Source of the DNA: Acidobacteriota bacterium
GTDB taxonomy: Bacteria; Acidobacteriota; Blastocatellia; Pyrinomonadales; Pyrinomonadaceae
NCBI GenBank assembly: GCA_016718135.1
Contig: JADKEF010000001.1
Location: forward strand, 431,001 to 495,000
Direction of reading: 5' to 3'
Length of the DNA: 64,000 nucleotides
Shown: piece by piece, positions 1-9,700 of the stretch
Layout: the number at the start of each line of letters is the position of its first letter
Position numbering within the stretch: position 1 is the stretch's first letter
Translations under genes and position numbers: made by a program
The notes under the pieces: model-generated
Seen by the model: the letters and a program-made list of their open reading frames with translations, nothing else
Told to the model about the DNA's origin: nothing
Database searches by the model: none

Positions 1-33
1 GGAAGTCGGTTTAGAGAGCTATTTTCAACGCTT

Positions 34-61
34 CTGACAACTGACTATCGACAACTGACAA
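34..61. repeat. Degenerate heptamer tract before glgA
   Basis: Four 7-base units in a row (CTGACAA, CTGACTA, TCGACAA, CTGACAA) are followed directly by a T run and the glgA start codon. The same word family recurs near 44.8 kb. The tract leaves no obvious Shine-Dalgarno sequence for glgA. Function unknown. Confidence 0.6.
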
Positions 62-69
62 CTTTTTTT

Positions 70-1497
70 ATGAGAGTCGCCGTCATTTCATCTGAAGCTG
101 TCCCATACTCCAAGACCGGTGGTCTCGGCGACGTAGCGGGAGCGCTTCCGAAGGCTCTTAAGCAGATCGGAGTTGATTCATTTCTCGTCACGCCGTGTTA
201 TTGGCAGACGAAGGGGGAATATCTCTGGCATACAGCCGTCGACGACCTTTGGGTAACATGGCGTGGGCAGGCGGTTCAGGCGAAGGCTTTCTATAGCGAG
301 GCGAATGGGTCGCCGACATTCCTGATCGACTATCCGCCGCTTTTTCATCGTGATTCGATCTACGGCTACACCGAGGACTACGAGCGGTTCGCGTTTTTCA
401 ATCATGCGGCATTGGCTTTGATCCAGCGACTCGGCACGGCTCCGGACATAGTTCATCTCAACGATTGGCACTGTGGCTTTGCGGCTGTCGAATTAGCATC
501 GCGCAGACGCCATGAACCGTATTGGCAGGGCACTCGTACAGTATTTTCGATCCACAACATGGCCTATCAGGGCGGCTTTGGCATGGGGCAATTGCCGGCT
601 CTCGGCTTTACATCCACGTTCGCCCGAAATGCGTTTAATTTCAATGGTTACGCATCGGCGATGAAGGCGGGACTCGAAGTTTCAGACACGCTTTCAACGG
701 TCTCAAAACGGTACGCTCACGAGATACAAACGGCTGAGTTTGGCCACGACCTCGATTGGCTGACGCGACAGCGTTCGAGTCGTTTGATCGGCATCACAAA
801 TGGTGTTGATTACGACGAATGGAATCCGGAAACAGACAAGGAACTTCCGGTACATTTCTCGAAAAGTGACCTGTCGGGCAAGGCGGATTGCAAACGAGCT
901 TTGCTCGAGCAGTTTTCGCTTCCGATCGAACTCGACCGCCCGATTTTCGCCAGCGTTACGCGGCTCACGGCTCAGAAGGGGGTCGAGCTTATTCGTCAGG
1001 GGGCGGGCGATATCCTGGCCGCGGGCGGCTTTTTTATTGCTCTCGGTTCCGGCGAGAAAGACTCTGAAAAATTCCTCCAGGCACTTCGTGACTACGCTCC
1101 CTCGCGGGTTGGCGTGTACGTCGGTTATAATGAGGCATTGGCACATTTGATCGAGGCCGGTGCGGACATGTTCCTGATGCCGTCGAAGTTCGAGCCCTGC
1201 GGGCTAAACCAAATGTACTCACTACGTTACGGCACGGTTCCGATCGTCCGGGCAGTTGGTGGTCTCGATGACACGGTTCAGAATTGGGACGCGGTCACGC
1301 AGACAGGTAACGGCTTCAAATTCGCGCCGTTTAGCTCGGATAAACTGCTCGAAAAGATCTATGAGGCCCGTTTTGCCTACGAAGATAAGAAAACCTGGGC
1401 GAAGATCCAGCAAAATGGTATGGCGGTAGATAACTCTTGGGAAAACGCTGCAAAGAACTATGTCGAGCTGTACAAATGGACGCTTGGCAATTCGTAA
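70..1497 (+). CDS. glgA: Glycogen/starch synthase (GT5)
   Basis: ADP-glucose:alpha-1,4-glucan glucosyltransferase, which extends glycogen chains in the cytoplasm. The N-terminus carries the nucleotide-sugar-binding motif KTGGLGDV (about residues 16-23). The C-terminal half has the family signature MPSKFEPCGLNQMYSLRYG and then GGLDDTV. At 475 residues it has the usual bacterial GlgA length and looks intact. The ATG at 70 follows a T-rich stretch with no clear ribosome binding site. purA follows 33 bases downstream in the same direction, so they may be co-transcribed although their functions are unrelated. No other glg genes are in the window. Confidence 0.95.
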   Translation: MRVAVISSEAVPYSKTGGLGDVAGALPKALKQIGVDSFLVTPCYWQTKGEYLWHTAVDDLWVTWRGQAVQAKAFYSEANGSPTFLIDYPPLFHRDSIYGYTEDYERFAFFNHAALALIQRLGTAPDIVHLNDWHCGFAAVELASRRRHEPYWQGTRTVFSIHNMAYQGGFGMGQLPALGFTSTFARNAFNFNGYASAMKAGLEVSDTLSTVSKRYAHEIQTAEFGHDLDWLTRQRSSRLIGITNGVDYDEWNPETDKELPVHFSKSDLSGKADCKRALLEQFSLPIELDRPIFASVTRLTAQKGVELIRQGAGDILAAGGFFIALGSGEKDSEKFLQALRDYAPSRVGVYVGYNEALAHLIEAGADMFLMPSKFEPCGLNQMYSLRYGTVPIVRAVGGLDDTVQNWDAVTQTGNGFKFAPFSSDKLLEKIYEARFAYEDKKTWAKIQQNGMAVDNSWENAAKNYVELYKWTLGNS

Positions 1498-1523
1498 TTT
1501 CTCAATCGTAATTACGAATTTAG
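1489..1523. repeat. Heptamer tract between glgA and purA
   Basis: Five 7-base units based on AATTCGT/AATTACG run through the glgA stop codon (1495-1497) into the spacer before purA. The same unit recurs at 54685-54778 between mraY and murD. The AATTACGAATT core is self-complementary. Confidence 0.55.
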
Positions 1524-1530
1524 GAAAAAT

Positions 1531-2841
1531 ATGATCATCGTTATCATCGGAGCCCAGTGGGGCGACGAAGGAAAAGGAAAAGTTGTTGATCTGCTTGCGG
1601 ATCGTTTTGATATCGTTTCGCGATATCAGGGCGGACACAATGCTGGGCATAGTGTTTATGTCGGCGAAAAGGCCTTTGTTTTGAGGCTTTTGCCGTCGGG
1701 TATCATCCATGAAGACAAAACCTGCGTTCTCGGCAACGGCATGGTCATTGATCCTAAGGCGTTTTTCGAAGAGGTCGATCAGATCGCAGAAAAGGGAATT
1801 TCGGTTTCGCCGGAGCGGCTGAAAGTGTCGTCGCGTGCCCATCTGATAATGCCTTATCATCGTGCCCTCGACCATACATCGGAAGAGCGTCTGGGGAACG
1901 AGAAGATCGGCACGACCCTGCGGGGTATTGGCCCTGCGTATGAGGACAAGGCGGGGCGGCGGGGTATTCGTGTTGCCGATGCGATGGATCCGGCGTTGCT
2001 CAAGCTCCGGGTTGAACGAAATCTTGAAGAAGCGAACCGCATCATCGTCTTGTTCGGCCAGCAACCGCTGAGGGCTGACGAGATCTTGGCGGAAATTTCG
2101 CCGCTTGTAGAACGCCTACGGCCGTTTGTTTGCGAGACATCCCATTTTCTCGCCGAGGCACGCAAAGCCAACAAAAAGATCTTGCTCGAGGGAGCACAGG
2201 CGACGTTACTCGATGTTGATCACGGCACGTATCCGTATGTGACCTCGTCAAACCCGACTGCGGGTGGAGCGTCCGTCGGAGCAGGGATCCCTCCGCATCA
2301 CATCACAGGCGTTCTCGGTATCGTGCGCACCTACGCAACACGTGTGGGCGAAGGTCCGTTTCCGACGGAGATGATCGATTCCGAGGAAGATATGGCGAAT
2401 CTGATCCGCCAGCGTGGTAATGAATACGGTTCGGTCACGAAACGCCCGCGACGCTGCGGTTGGTTTGATGCGGTTGCGACTCGTTATGCGGCAGAGCTAA
2501 ATGGCTTCGATTCGGTGGCGTTGACTAAACTGGACGTGCTCGACGCTCTCGAGGAGATCAAGGTTTGTGTCGGATACGAGATCGACGGTAGGCGTGTTGA
2601 TACGTTCCCTGCGGTTTCGAGCGAATTGCTGAAGATCAAGCCGATCTACGAAACGCTGCCGGGTTGGATGTGCGATACAGTTGGCACCACCGAATTCGAC
2701 AAGCTCCCGGAAAAGGCGCAGCTCTATGTTCGTTTTCTCTCCGACCAGATCGGCACCGAGATCGGCCTTATTTCGACTGGCCCGGAGCGTGACCAAACAA
2801 TTATCCTAAAAGAATCGGTCATGGAGGGCTGGTTTGCTTGA
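1531..2841 (+). CDS. purA: Adenylosuccinate synthase
   Basis: Catalyses the GTP-dependent condensation of IMP and aspartate to adenylosuccinate, the first committed step to AMP. The N-terminal P-loop GDEGKGKVVD (about residues 12-21) is diagnostic, and the IMP-binding region around GTTLRGIGPAYEDK is present. Its 436 residues are normal for the family. The ATG at 1531 is preceded by AGGA at a suitable distance. The GNAT gene starts 6 bases after its stop, so the two are probably translated from one message. Confidence 0.97.
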   Translation: MIIVIIGAQWGDEGKGKVVDLLADRFDIVSRYQGGHNAGHSVYVGEKAFVLRLLPSGIIHEDKTCVLGNGMVIDPKAFFEEVDQIAEKGISVSPERLKVSSRAHLIMPYHRALDHTSEERLGNEKIGTTLRGIGPAYEDKAGRRGIRVADAMDPALLKLRVERNLEEANRIIVLFGQQPLRADEILAEISPLVERLRPFVCETSHFLAEARKANKKILLEGAQATLLDVDHGTYPYVTSSNPTAGGASVGAGIPPHHITGVLGIVRTYATRVGEGPFPTEMIDSEEDMANLIRQRGNEYGSVTKRPRRCGWFDAVATRYAAELNGFDSVALTKLDVLDALEEIKVCVGYEIDGRRVDTFPAVSSELLKIKPIYETLPGWMCDTVGTTEFDKLPEKAQLYVRFLSDQIGTEIGLISTGPERDQTIILKESVMEGWFA

Positions 2842-2847
2842 TCGGTC

Positions 2848-3327
2848 ATGGCAAATGTTGAGATCGTAGAATTTAGCGACGAGTGGGCCGAGGATTTTGC
2901 TTCACTGAATTACGAGTGGATCGAGAAATATTTCACGGTCGAGAAGCATGATCGCGAGATACTCGACGACCCGCAACAGTTCGTAATTGATCCCGGTGGG
3001 CAGATCTTCATGGCGATCGTCTCAGGACTTGCGGCCGGGACGGTCGCGATGATCCCGTCAGGCGAAGGCGTAATGGAGCTAACAAAAATGGCCGTCGCTC
3101 CTGAGTTTCAGGGTATGGGCATTGCGAATCATCTGATGACTGCCTGTATAGAATATGCCGAAGGAAACGGCACAAAAGTTATCTTTCTCGAATCGCATCG
3201 CACGCTTCAACCCGCACTCGCACTCTATCGAAAGCACGGTTTTGTCGAGACGCCGATCGATCCAAATTCCGAATACGCACGTGCAGATATTCGAATGGAA
3301 CTTGCCATCGGCGGCAGCAATATGTAG
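2848..3327 (+). CDS. GNAT family N-acetyltransferase
   Basis: A 159-residue single-domain acetyltransferase of the GNAT fold, transferring an acetyl group from acetyl-CoA to an unknown amine. The acetyl-CoA-binding motif QGMGIANHL follows the strand MELTKMAVAPEF (about residues 78-90), and the C-terminal ALALYRKHGF segment is typical. Substrate cannot be told from sequence. It lies just downstream of purA and upstream of tRNA-Lys. Confidence 0.8.
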   Translation: MANVEIVEFSDEWAEDFASLNYEWIEKYFTVEKHDREILDDPQQFVIDPGGQIFMAIVSGLAAGTVAMIPSGEGVMELTKMAVAPEFQGMGIANHLMTACIEYAEGNGTKVIFLESHRTLQPALALYRKHGFVETPIDPNSEYARADIRMELAIGGSNM

Positions 3328-3387
3328 AATTATCGATTCGGCCATAAATGCCCGTACGCTCGTACTGGCCTACCGAGATGGCCGCGT

Positions 3388-3463
3388 GGTCCGATAGCTC
3401 AGTCGGTAGAGCAAGTGGCTTTTAACCACTGGGTCGCAGGTTCGAGTCCTGCTCGGATCACCA
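3388..3463 (+). tRNA. tRNA-Lys (anticodon TTT)
   Basis: Cloverleaf read by hand: acceptor GGTCCGA pairs with TCGGATC (one G-T wobble), D-stem GCTC/GAGC, anticodon stem AGTGG/CCACT with loop CTTTTAA (anticodon TTT, Lys), T-stem GCAGG/CCTGC with loop TTCGAGT, discriminator A and encoded CCA. It is 76 bases and looks functional. Its 3' half (from 3419) is repeated at 16698-16742. Confidence 0.95.
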
Positions 3464-3489
3464 CTTTTTTTCAACAACTTACGTCAAGT

Positions 3490-3518
3490 AAGGTGGGCCA
3501 AAGCGGCCCGCCTTTTTT
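3490..3518 (+). terminator. Rho-independent terminator after tRNA-Lys
   Basis: GGTGGGCC (3492-3499) pairs with GGCCCGCC (3505-3512) with one G-T wobble and a 5-base loop. The stem is followed by six T. Flanking AA/TT pairs can extend it. Confidence 0.8.
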
Positions 3519-3612
3519 ATTGATCGACTGCGTTGCGACGGTCTGAGCTTTTGATCGAAAGCAGCTGACCATTGCCTCACTTCGCCTGCGTTTGGGCTCT
3601 CGGGTTTTTACC

Positions 3613-3640
3613 TTGACTTTGGCGGTTATCAACCTATACT
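3613..3640 (+). promoter_or_regulatory. Sigma70-type promoter of the giant gene
   Basis: TTGACT (3613-3618), a 16-base spacer, then TATACT (3635-3640): five of six matches in each box. The predicted start is near 3647, giving a leader of about 130 bases that contains the structured element at 3676-3737. Confidence 0.55.
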
Positions 3641-3675
3641 TAACCTAAATTTCGATTTTGTAACGATTTAACGGT

Positions 3676-3737
3676 GTAAAGCCGGGGCGTCGTGTTGCCG
3701 AGTAGCAACCGATCCCTTCCACGACCGAGCACTTTAC
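3676..3737 (+). ncRNA. Structured 5' leader of the giant gene (class not recognised)
   Basis: Three nested stems can form: GTAAAG (3676-3681) with CTTTAC (3732-3737), GTCGTG (3689-3694) with CACGAC (3720-3725), and TTGC (3695-3698) with GCAA (3705-3708) around a 6-base loop. The gene's GGAGAG ribosome site (3760-3765) and ATG (3777) follow. The position between promoter and start fits a cis-regulatory RNA. The GTAAAGCC string recalls part of cyclic-di-GMP-I riboswitches, but the upstream half of that class is not visible, so no class is claimed. Confidence 0.4.
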
Positions 3738-3776
3738 TGCCTTCCGTTATTGGCCAAGCGGAGAGTAAATATTTTT

Positions 3777-6700
3777 ATGCGCAAGCAACCCCGTCGTACC
3801 TCGCGTTTTTCGCAAGTTTTCGCCCTTTTAGCCCTCACCACCATCACCGGCCTCGCGATCACGGCAACCACCGCCGGAGCCGCCGGAGTGCGCTTTGGGT
3901 TCGTGGATTCGGTCGCGAGTTGGTTCGGTGGCGGGGCGACGGTCAATGTCGTCGCAGAACCGCAGCCAATGTTCACTATCAACACCACCACAGTTAGCTT
4001 GACGACACTCGGAACAGCCGTGACGCAAAACTTTGACACGCTTGCAACTTCAGGCCCCGAGGGCACTCTCGGCCCCGACGGATGGTATTTTAGCGAGTCC
4101 GGGACAGGTGCGAACACGACTTATTCGGCCGGTACTGGTAGCGGGACCACCGGAGATACGTTTAGTTTTGGGGCAACTGCCTCTACTGAACGAGCATTCG
4201 GCGGATTGCAGAGCAACAGTCTGAATCCAACAATCGGAGCACAACTCACCAACAATACCGGAAGTACAGTAAATCAGCTCGCGATAGACTTCACCGGCGA
4301 ACAGTGGCGTCTTGGTGCGACCGGCCGCGTTGACCAACTCGACTTTCAATACAGCACCGATGCGACGAGCCTGACGACGGGTACTTGGACAGATGTCAAT
4401 AACCTCGATTTTGTCGCTCCAGTCACTACAGGTTCAACTGGTGCTCTGGACGGAAACGTCGCCCCGAACCGCACGGTTAAAAGCAGTGCCGTCACGAACC
4501 TGCTGTTGGCAAACGGCAGCACGATCTGGATAAGGTGGAACGACTTTAACGCTTCCGGATCTGACGACGGGCTGGCGATCGACGATATCAGCATTACTCC
4601 GAAGGCCTTGCCATCGGTTACAACTAATTTGGCAACGCTCTTGACGGGCACGACCGCCACGCTCAACGGGACGGTAAATCCAAATGGCAATGCCACCACA
4701 GTTTGGTTCAGATATTCTTCCACAGATCCGGGTGTGTGCGACGACACGTTTGGAACAAAGGTGCCGGCGGCAGGTTTAGCTATCGGTTCCGGCACGACGA
4801 ACGTCGCTGTGGCTGAGCCGATCACGGGCCTTGCCCCGGGAAGTTTGTACTACTACTGCGCCATCGCGGAGAACGTCGGAGCGAAGACCGTAAATCCGAC
4901 GTTGCAGGGCTTTATTACGCCTGTGCCGCCGCCGCCGACCGCAACGGTAACGGGGGCGAGCACGATCTGCGCCGGAGGCTCTGGGACGGTGACGGTCACG
5001 GTTAGCGGCGGAACGGCTCCGTACACGGTGGTTTTGACGAATGGCGGCGGAACGCAGTCTGGCGCGGGGCCGACGTTTAATTTCCCGGTCAGCCCGGGCT
5101 CGACGACCGGTTACACGTTGGCAGCTGGAAGCGTAGACGCAAGCAGCACCGCGATCACAACGGGCGACACAGCAACAATAACCGTAAACCAGCCCCCAAC
5201 GCCGTCAAACGCCGGCCCGAATCAGACTGTGGTTGGCTCAACAGCAACCCTTGCGGGCAACACGCCGAGCGTCGGCACCGGAACATGGTCGATAGTTGCC
5301 GGTGTCGGCGGCAGCTTTACGTCGCCGAATAACCCTAACTCAGATTTTACCGGCTTGCCCGGCTTCATCTACACTTTGCGCTGGACAATAAGCAACGCTC
5401 CGTGCTCGTCCTCGACAAATGACGTAGTCATAACCCTGAACAAGGCCTCAACCTCTCTCGCGAATTTGACCGTTCCTCCGTCGGGGTTGGTCGGCAACTC
5501 GCTGAACGTCAGCACGGTTCTGAACCGGACGTCTGCACCTGCGGGGCCCGTTGCTGGTGAGGCCGTAACGTTTACCTTTACCTCGTCCACACTGGTTGTG
5601 ACGAATGTGGTTGGAACCACTGACGGATCAGGCTTGGCGACCGTGGCGTTTACTCCGACGGAACGAGGCGGATATTCAGTTGTAGCAAATTTTGCGGGCA
5701 GTTCGACGCTGGCGGCTTCGACATCGAACACTGAGTCGATCACCGTTTACCAGCGAACCTCGCTTGCCTTCGCGGGCGGCAGCGGAGCGGCGGGAAGCCC
5801 GATAACGCTGACCGCGACGCTGACAGCGGTGCCGAGCGGCGCACCGATCCAGGGCCAGTTTGTGCAATTCAATTTCGGCGGAACACCGTCGAACTTGGGA
5901 GCAGCAACCGACGCCTCAGGCGTAGCGACCGTGACACCGACATTCCCGACCGGCGGCACGTTTTCGACCACCGCCTTTTTCAGCAATACGCCGTTCTATT
6001 TTGTAGACAGCACAGGTGCCCTCGTACCGACGATCGCGACCGCGAATGTAAATGTAACGGGATGCGTGACGGATCCGGTCGTGCTTAACAGCGGCAACGC
6101 CGGAACGGGCAGTTTGCGGCAGGCGGTGATAGATGCGTGTGCAGGCAGCACGATCACATTTGGCGACGGCTCGGGCGGCGGCGGGACCAACTTTACCGAT
6201 GGTACGGCTGATACGATCACTCTGGCCTCGCAGATAACTATTGACAAGAATCTGACGATCGAGGGCACGGGAGCAGACATGATCGCCATTAGCGGCAATA
6301 ATTTGACCGGAGTGCTCAGTATCGGAGCATCGGTACCTGCGAGTATCGTTACGATCTCGGGCCTTATGGTCAGAGACGGCCGGCGGGTTGGAGTGCTTCC
6401 GTCAGGTGACTTTGGAGCCGGAATTCGGAATTATGCCAACCTGACTATCTTGAATAGTGCGATCAGCAACAATTCGGTTATCACGGCCGGTCTAGGCGGT
6501 GGTATTGCGAATATTGGAAATCTGACGCTGACGAATTCGACGATATCAGGCAATTTCAGCCAGACCGAAGGTGGTGGTCTCTCCAACAGTTCTGGAGCTT
6601 CCGCGACTATCACTAACTGTACATTCTCCGGCAATTCTACCGGCGGCGGCGGCGGAGCCATATTCAACAATACAGGTGCCGGGGCGATTACGATCCGCAA

Positions 6701-9700
6701 CAGCACGATCTCGAACAATACTGCGGGAGCCGGTGCAGGCATTTATCTAAATGCCGGAAATCTTAACATCGGCAGCTCGATCTTTGCCGGAAACACGGGT
6801 GGTGCAGGGCCTGACCTGAGCCTTTTCGGGTTCGGCACCGGTACGATCACCTCGGTGGGCTATAACCTTATTGGCAACATAGGAGCAACAGCCTATACCC
6901 CTGCCATCGGTGATCAGGTCGGAACATCCGGAACGCCAATAGATGCCCTACTTGGCCCACTCGCAAGCAACGGCGGCCGCACGCAGACGCACGCCCTGCT
7001 GGTCGGCAGCCCGGCGATAGACAAAGGGATCAATGCACTTGCGCTGGCAAATGACCAGCGCGGGGCGGGATTCGCACGAACCATCGACAATCCATCGATC
7101 GCCCCCGCCCCGAGCGGCGACAACACGGACATCGGAGCGTTTGAGGCTCCGCCACCGCCGTCGCTCGGAACGTATCCGGCGACAACTGTGGATCTGAGCG
7201 ATAACGTGACGGTCACGCCGAGTGCGGTTCCGACGAATACTACGAGCATCAGCGTTTCGGCGCCGACGAGCTTTATCGGCAAGCTGACCGCGGATCCCGC
7301 GACGGGCGTAGTGCGTATCACGAATGCTCACCTCGCGAAGATCCCGGCAGGTGCGTATCCAATTACTGTCAAAGCCTTCGGCCCGGGCGGCACGACGACG
7401 GCGACATTTAATTTGGCGGTAACGACTACTGCGTGTGGCGGGACATCGGGATTTAACGGGACGACCGACGTCAGCATCGGAATCGCTACGAGATCGGTAG
7501 CGGTCGGTGATTTTAATGGTGACGGCATACAGGATATCGCCACTGCAAACCAAAGCCTAAACACGGTGTCGATCCGTCTCGGCGACGGTTTGGGCGGCTT
7601 TACCGGCTCGACAAATGTCAGCGTAGGTTCCAACACGTTTTCAGTCGCGGTCGGTGATTTTAATGGTGACGGCAAGCAGGATATTGCCGCCGCAAACTTT
7701 AACTCAAACACGGTCTCTATCCGTCTCGGTGACGGTTCTGGCGGCTTTACCGGCACGACCGAAATAAACGTGGGAGTCGCGCCTGCTTCGGTAGCAGTCG
7801 GTGATTTTAACGGTGACGGCATACAGGATATTGCCGCTGCAAACGGTAGCTCAAACACGGTCTCTATCCGTCTCGGCGATGGTTCAGGCGGCTTTACCGG
7901 TACGACCGATGTCAGCGTGGGCGTAGGCCCTTTGTCAGTCGCGGTCGCTGATTTCAATGTTGACGGCATACAGGATATCGCCACCGCAAACCAAGCCGCG
8001 AACACGGTCTCGATCCGTCTCGGCGACGGTTCTGGCGGCTTTACTGGCACGACCGAGGTTAATGTGGGACTTGGTCCTTGGACAGTCGCGGTCGGTGATT
8101 TTAATGGTGACGGCGTACAGGATATTGCCACCTCAAACTTTAACGGAGACACAGTCTCGATCCGAATCGGCAACGGCTCTGGCGGCTTTACCGGCACGAC
8201 CAATGTCAGCGTTGGCGTTGATCCTATTTCAGTCGCGGTCGGTGATTTTAATGGTGACGGCATACAGGATATCGCCGCTGCAAACCGCAACTCAAACACG
8301 GTCTCGATCCGTTTCGGCGACGGTTCTGGCGGCTTTACGGGCACGACCGAGGTAAACGTGGGCTCCGGCCAATTTTCGGTAGCGGTCGGTGATTTTAACG
8401 GTGACGGACGACAGGATATTGCCACCGCAAATGCCAGCATCGGAGCGAACTCAGTGTCGATCCGTCTCGGAACCTGCTTTTCGGCAGCGGCTTCGTTGGT
8501 AAAAACCACGTCTACAGCCCCGATCGCTATTGATCAGGTATTCGACTACGAACTGCAGATCGACAATACCGGGAATGTGCCGCTCGATAATATGGTTGTT
8601 ATTGACGCGCTTCCCATCGAATTGCGGGTCAATTCGGTTCGAACAGGATCGTACAGCAACCTCTCGAACTTTGGCGCCGGTGAAGGTGTGCGCGTTTCCT
8701 TTGAAAAAAATACCGCACTTGGTGTTTTCACGCTGTGGGGATCGTCACCAAACACGGCAACTAACACAACGCTGACAGCTCCGCCCCCAGGCCTTGGGGT
8801 TGGTGAGTACATAACCCGGATAAGGTGGGAATTTGGCCAGGCGGCGGTTGGCATGTCGTCCGTCAACAGGCCGGTTGTCACGGGTCGAGTAATAAATCCT
8901 GATAATAACGGCGGCCCAGTTTCTGGAGGAACGAATATCGAAAACTGCGCAAGTCTTTCATCGGTTTACACAGCGGGCCCGGCTTCGGCCAATTCGAGCT
9001 CCTGTGTAGACTTTGACGTTGCGACTCCGCCGACCGTTACCGCAGTCAATCCAACATTCGGCCCGACTGCGGGCGGGAACAGTGTTGTCATCACCGGAAC
9101 CAATTTTACTGGTGCGACCGCCGTCTCATTCGGGGGAACCCTCGCGACTGCGTTTATGGTAGATAGCCCAACGCAAATCACCGCGACGGCACCGATGCAC
9201 GCTTCGGGAGCCGTCAGTGTTGATGTTACGACCCCCGGCGGCACGCACGCCCCGAATACGCTCTATACATATGAGGCCGAGACGACTGTTGCTGTTGATG
9301 GTCTGGGGAATCTGACCATTACGGATACCAATGGTGGTGATTCTGATGACAACATCGTGATCGCGTGCACGCCGCCGAATATCACTATCACCGATTCGGG
9401 CACCGGTTTGAATCAGACGATCTTGGCTTCGTCGGTCACGGGTTCGATAACGGTAAATACCCTCGGCGGCAACGACACGCTGACGGTGAATTTGTCGGGC
9501 TGCGACTTTATCAATGACGGGGCCGGCGGCGGGCTGTTCTTTAATGGCGGAGCTGCGGGTGACGATGCCCTCAATATCTCGGGCTACTCGGGCGGCACGA
9601 CAACGTACAACTACGTCAACGCGAACGATGGCAACATCGTCATGGCGGGCGGCACCCGCACAGGCACGATCACCTACACCGGCCTCGAACCGATAGTGAA

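Noticed and set aside
3676..3737. Leader considered as a cyclic-di-GMP-I riboswitch
   Set aside because: Only GTAAAGCC resembles that class; the conserved upstream helix and tetraloop receptor are not visible. Kept as an unclassified structured leader.
7446..8476. Regular repeats considered as a CRISPR array
   Set aside because: The 147-bp units are coding, nearly identical across the whole unit and have no unique spacers.
7328..8509. 393-codon minus-strand open frame inside the giant gene
   Set aside because: It mirrors the 147-bp VCBS repeats of the real plus-strand gene. Its periodic Pro/Ser-rich product is an antisense shadow.
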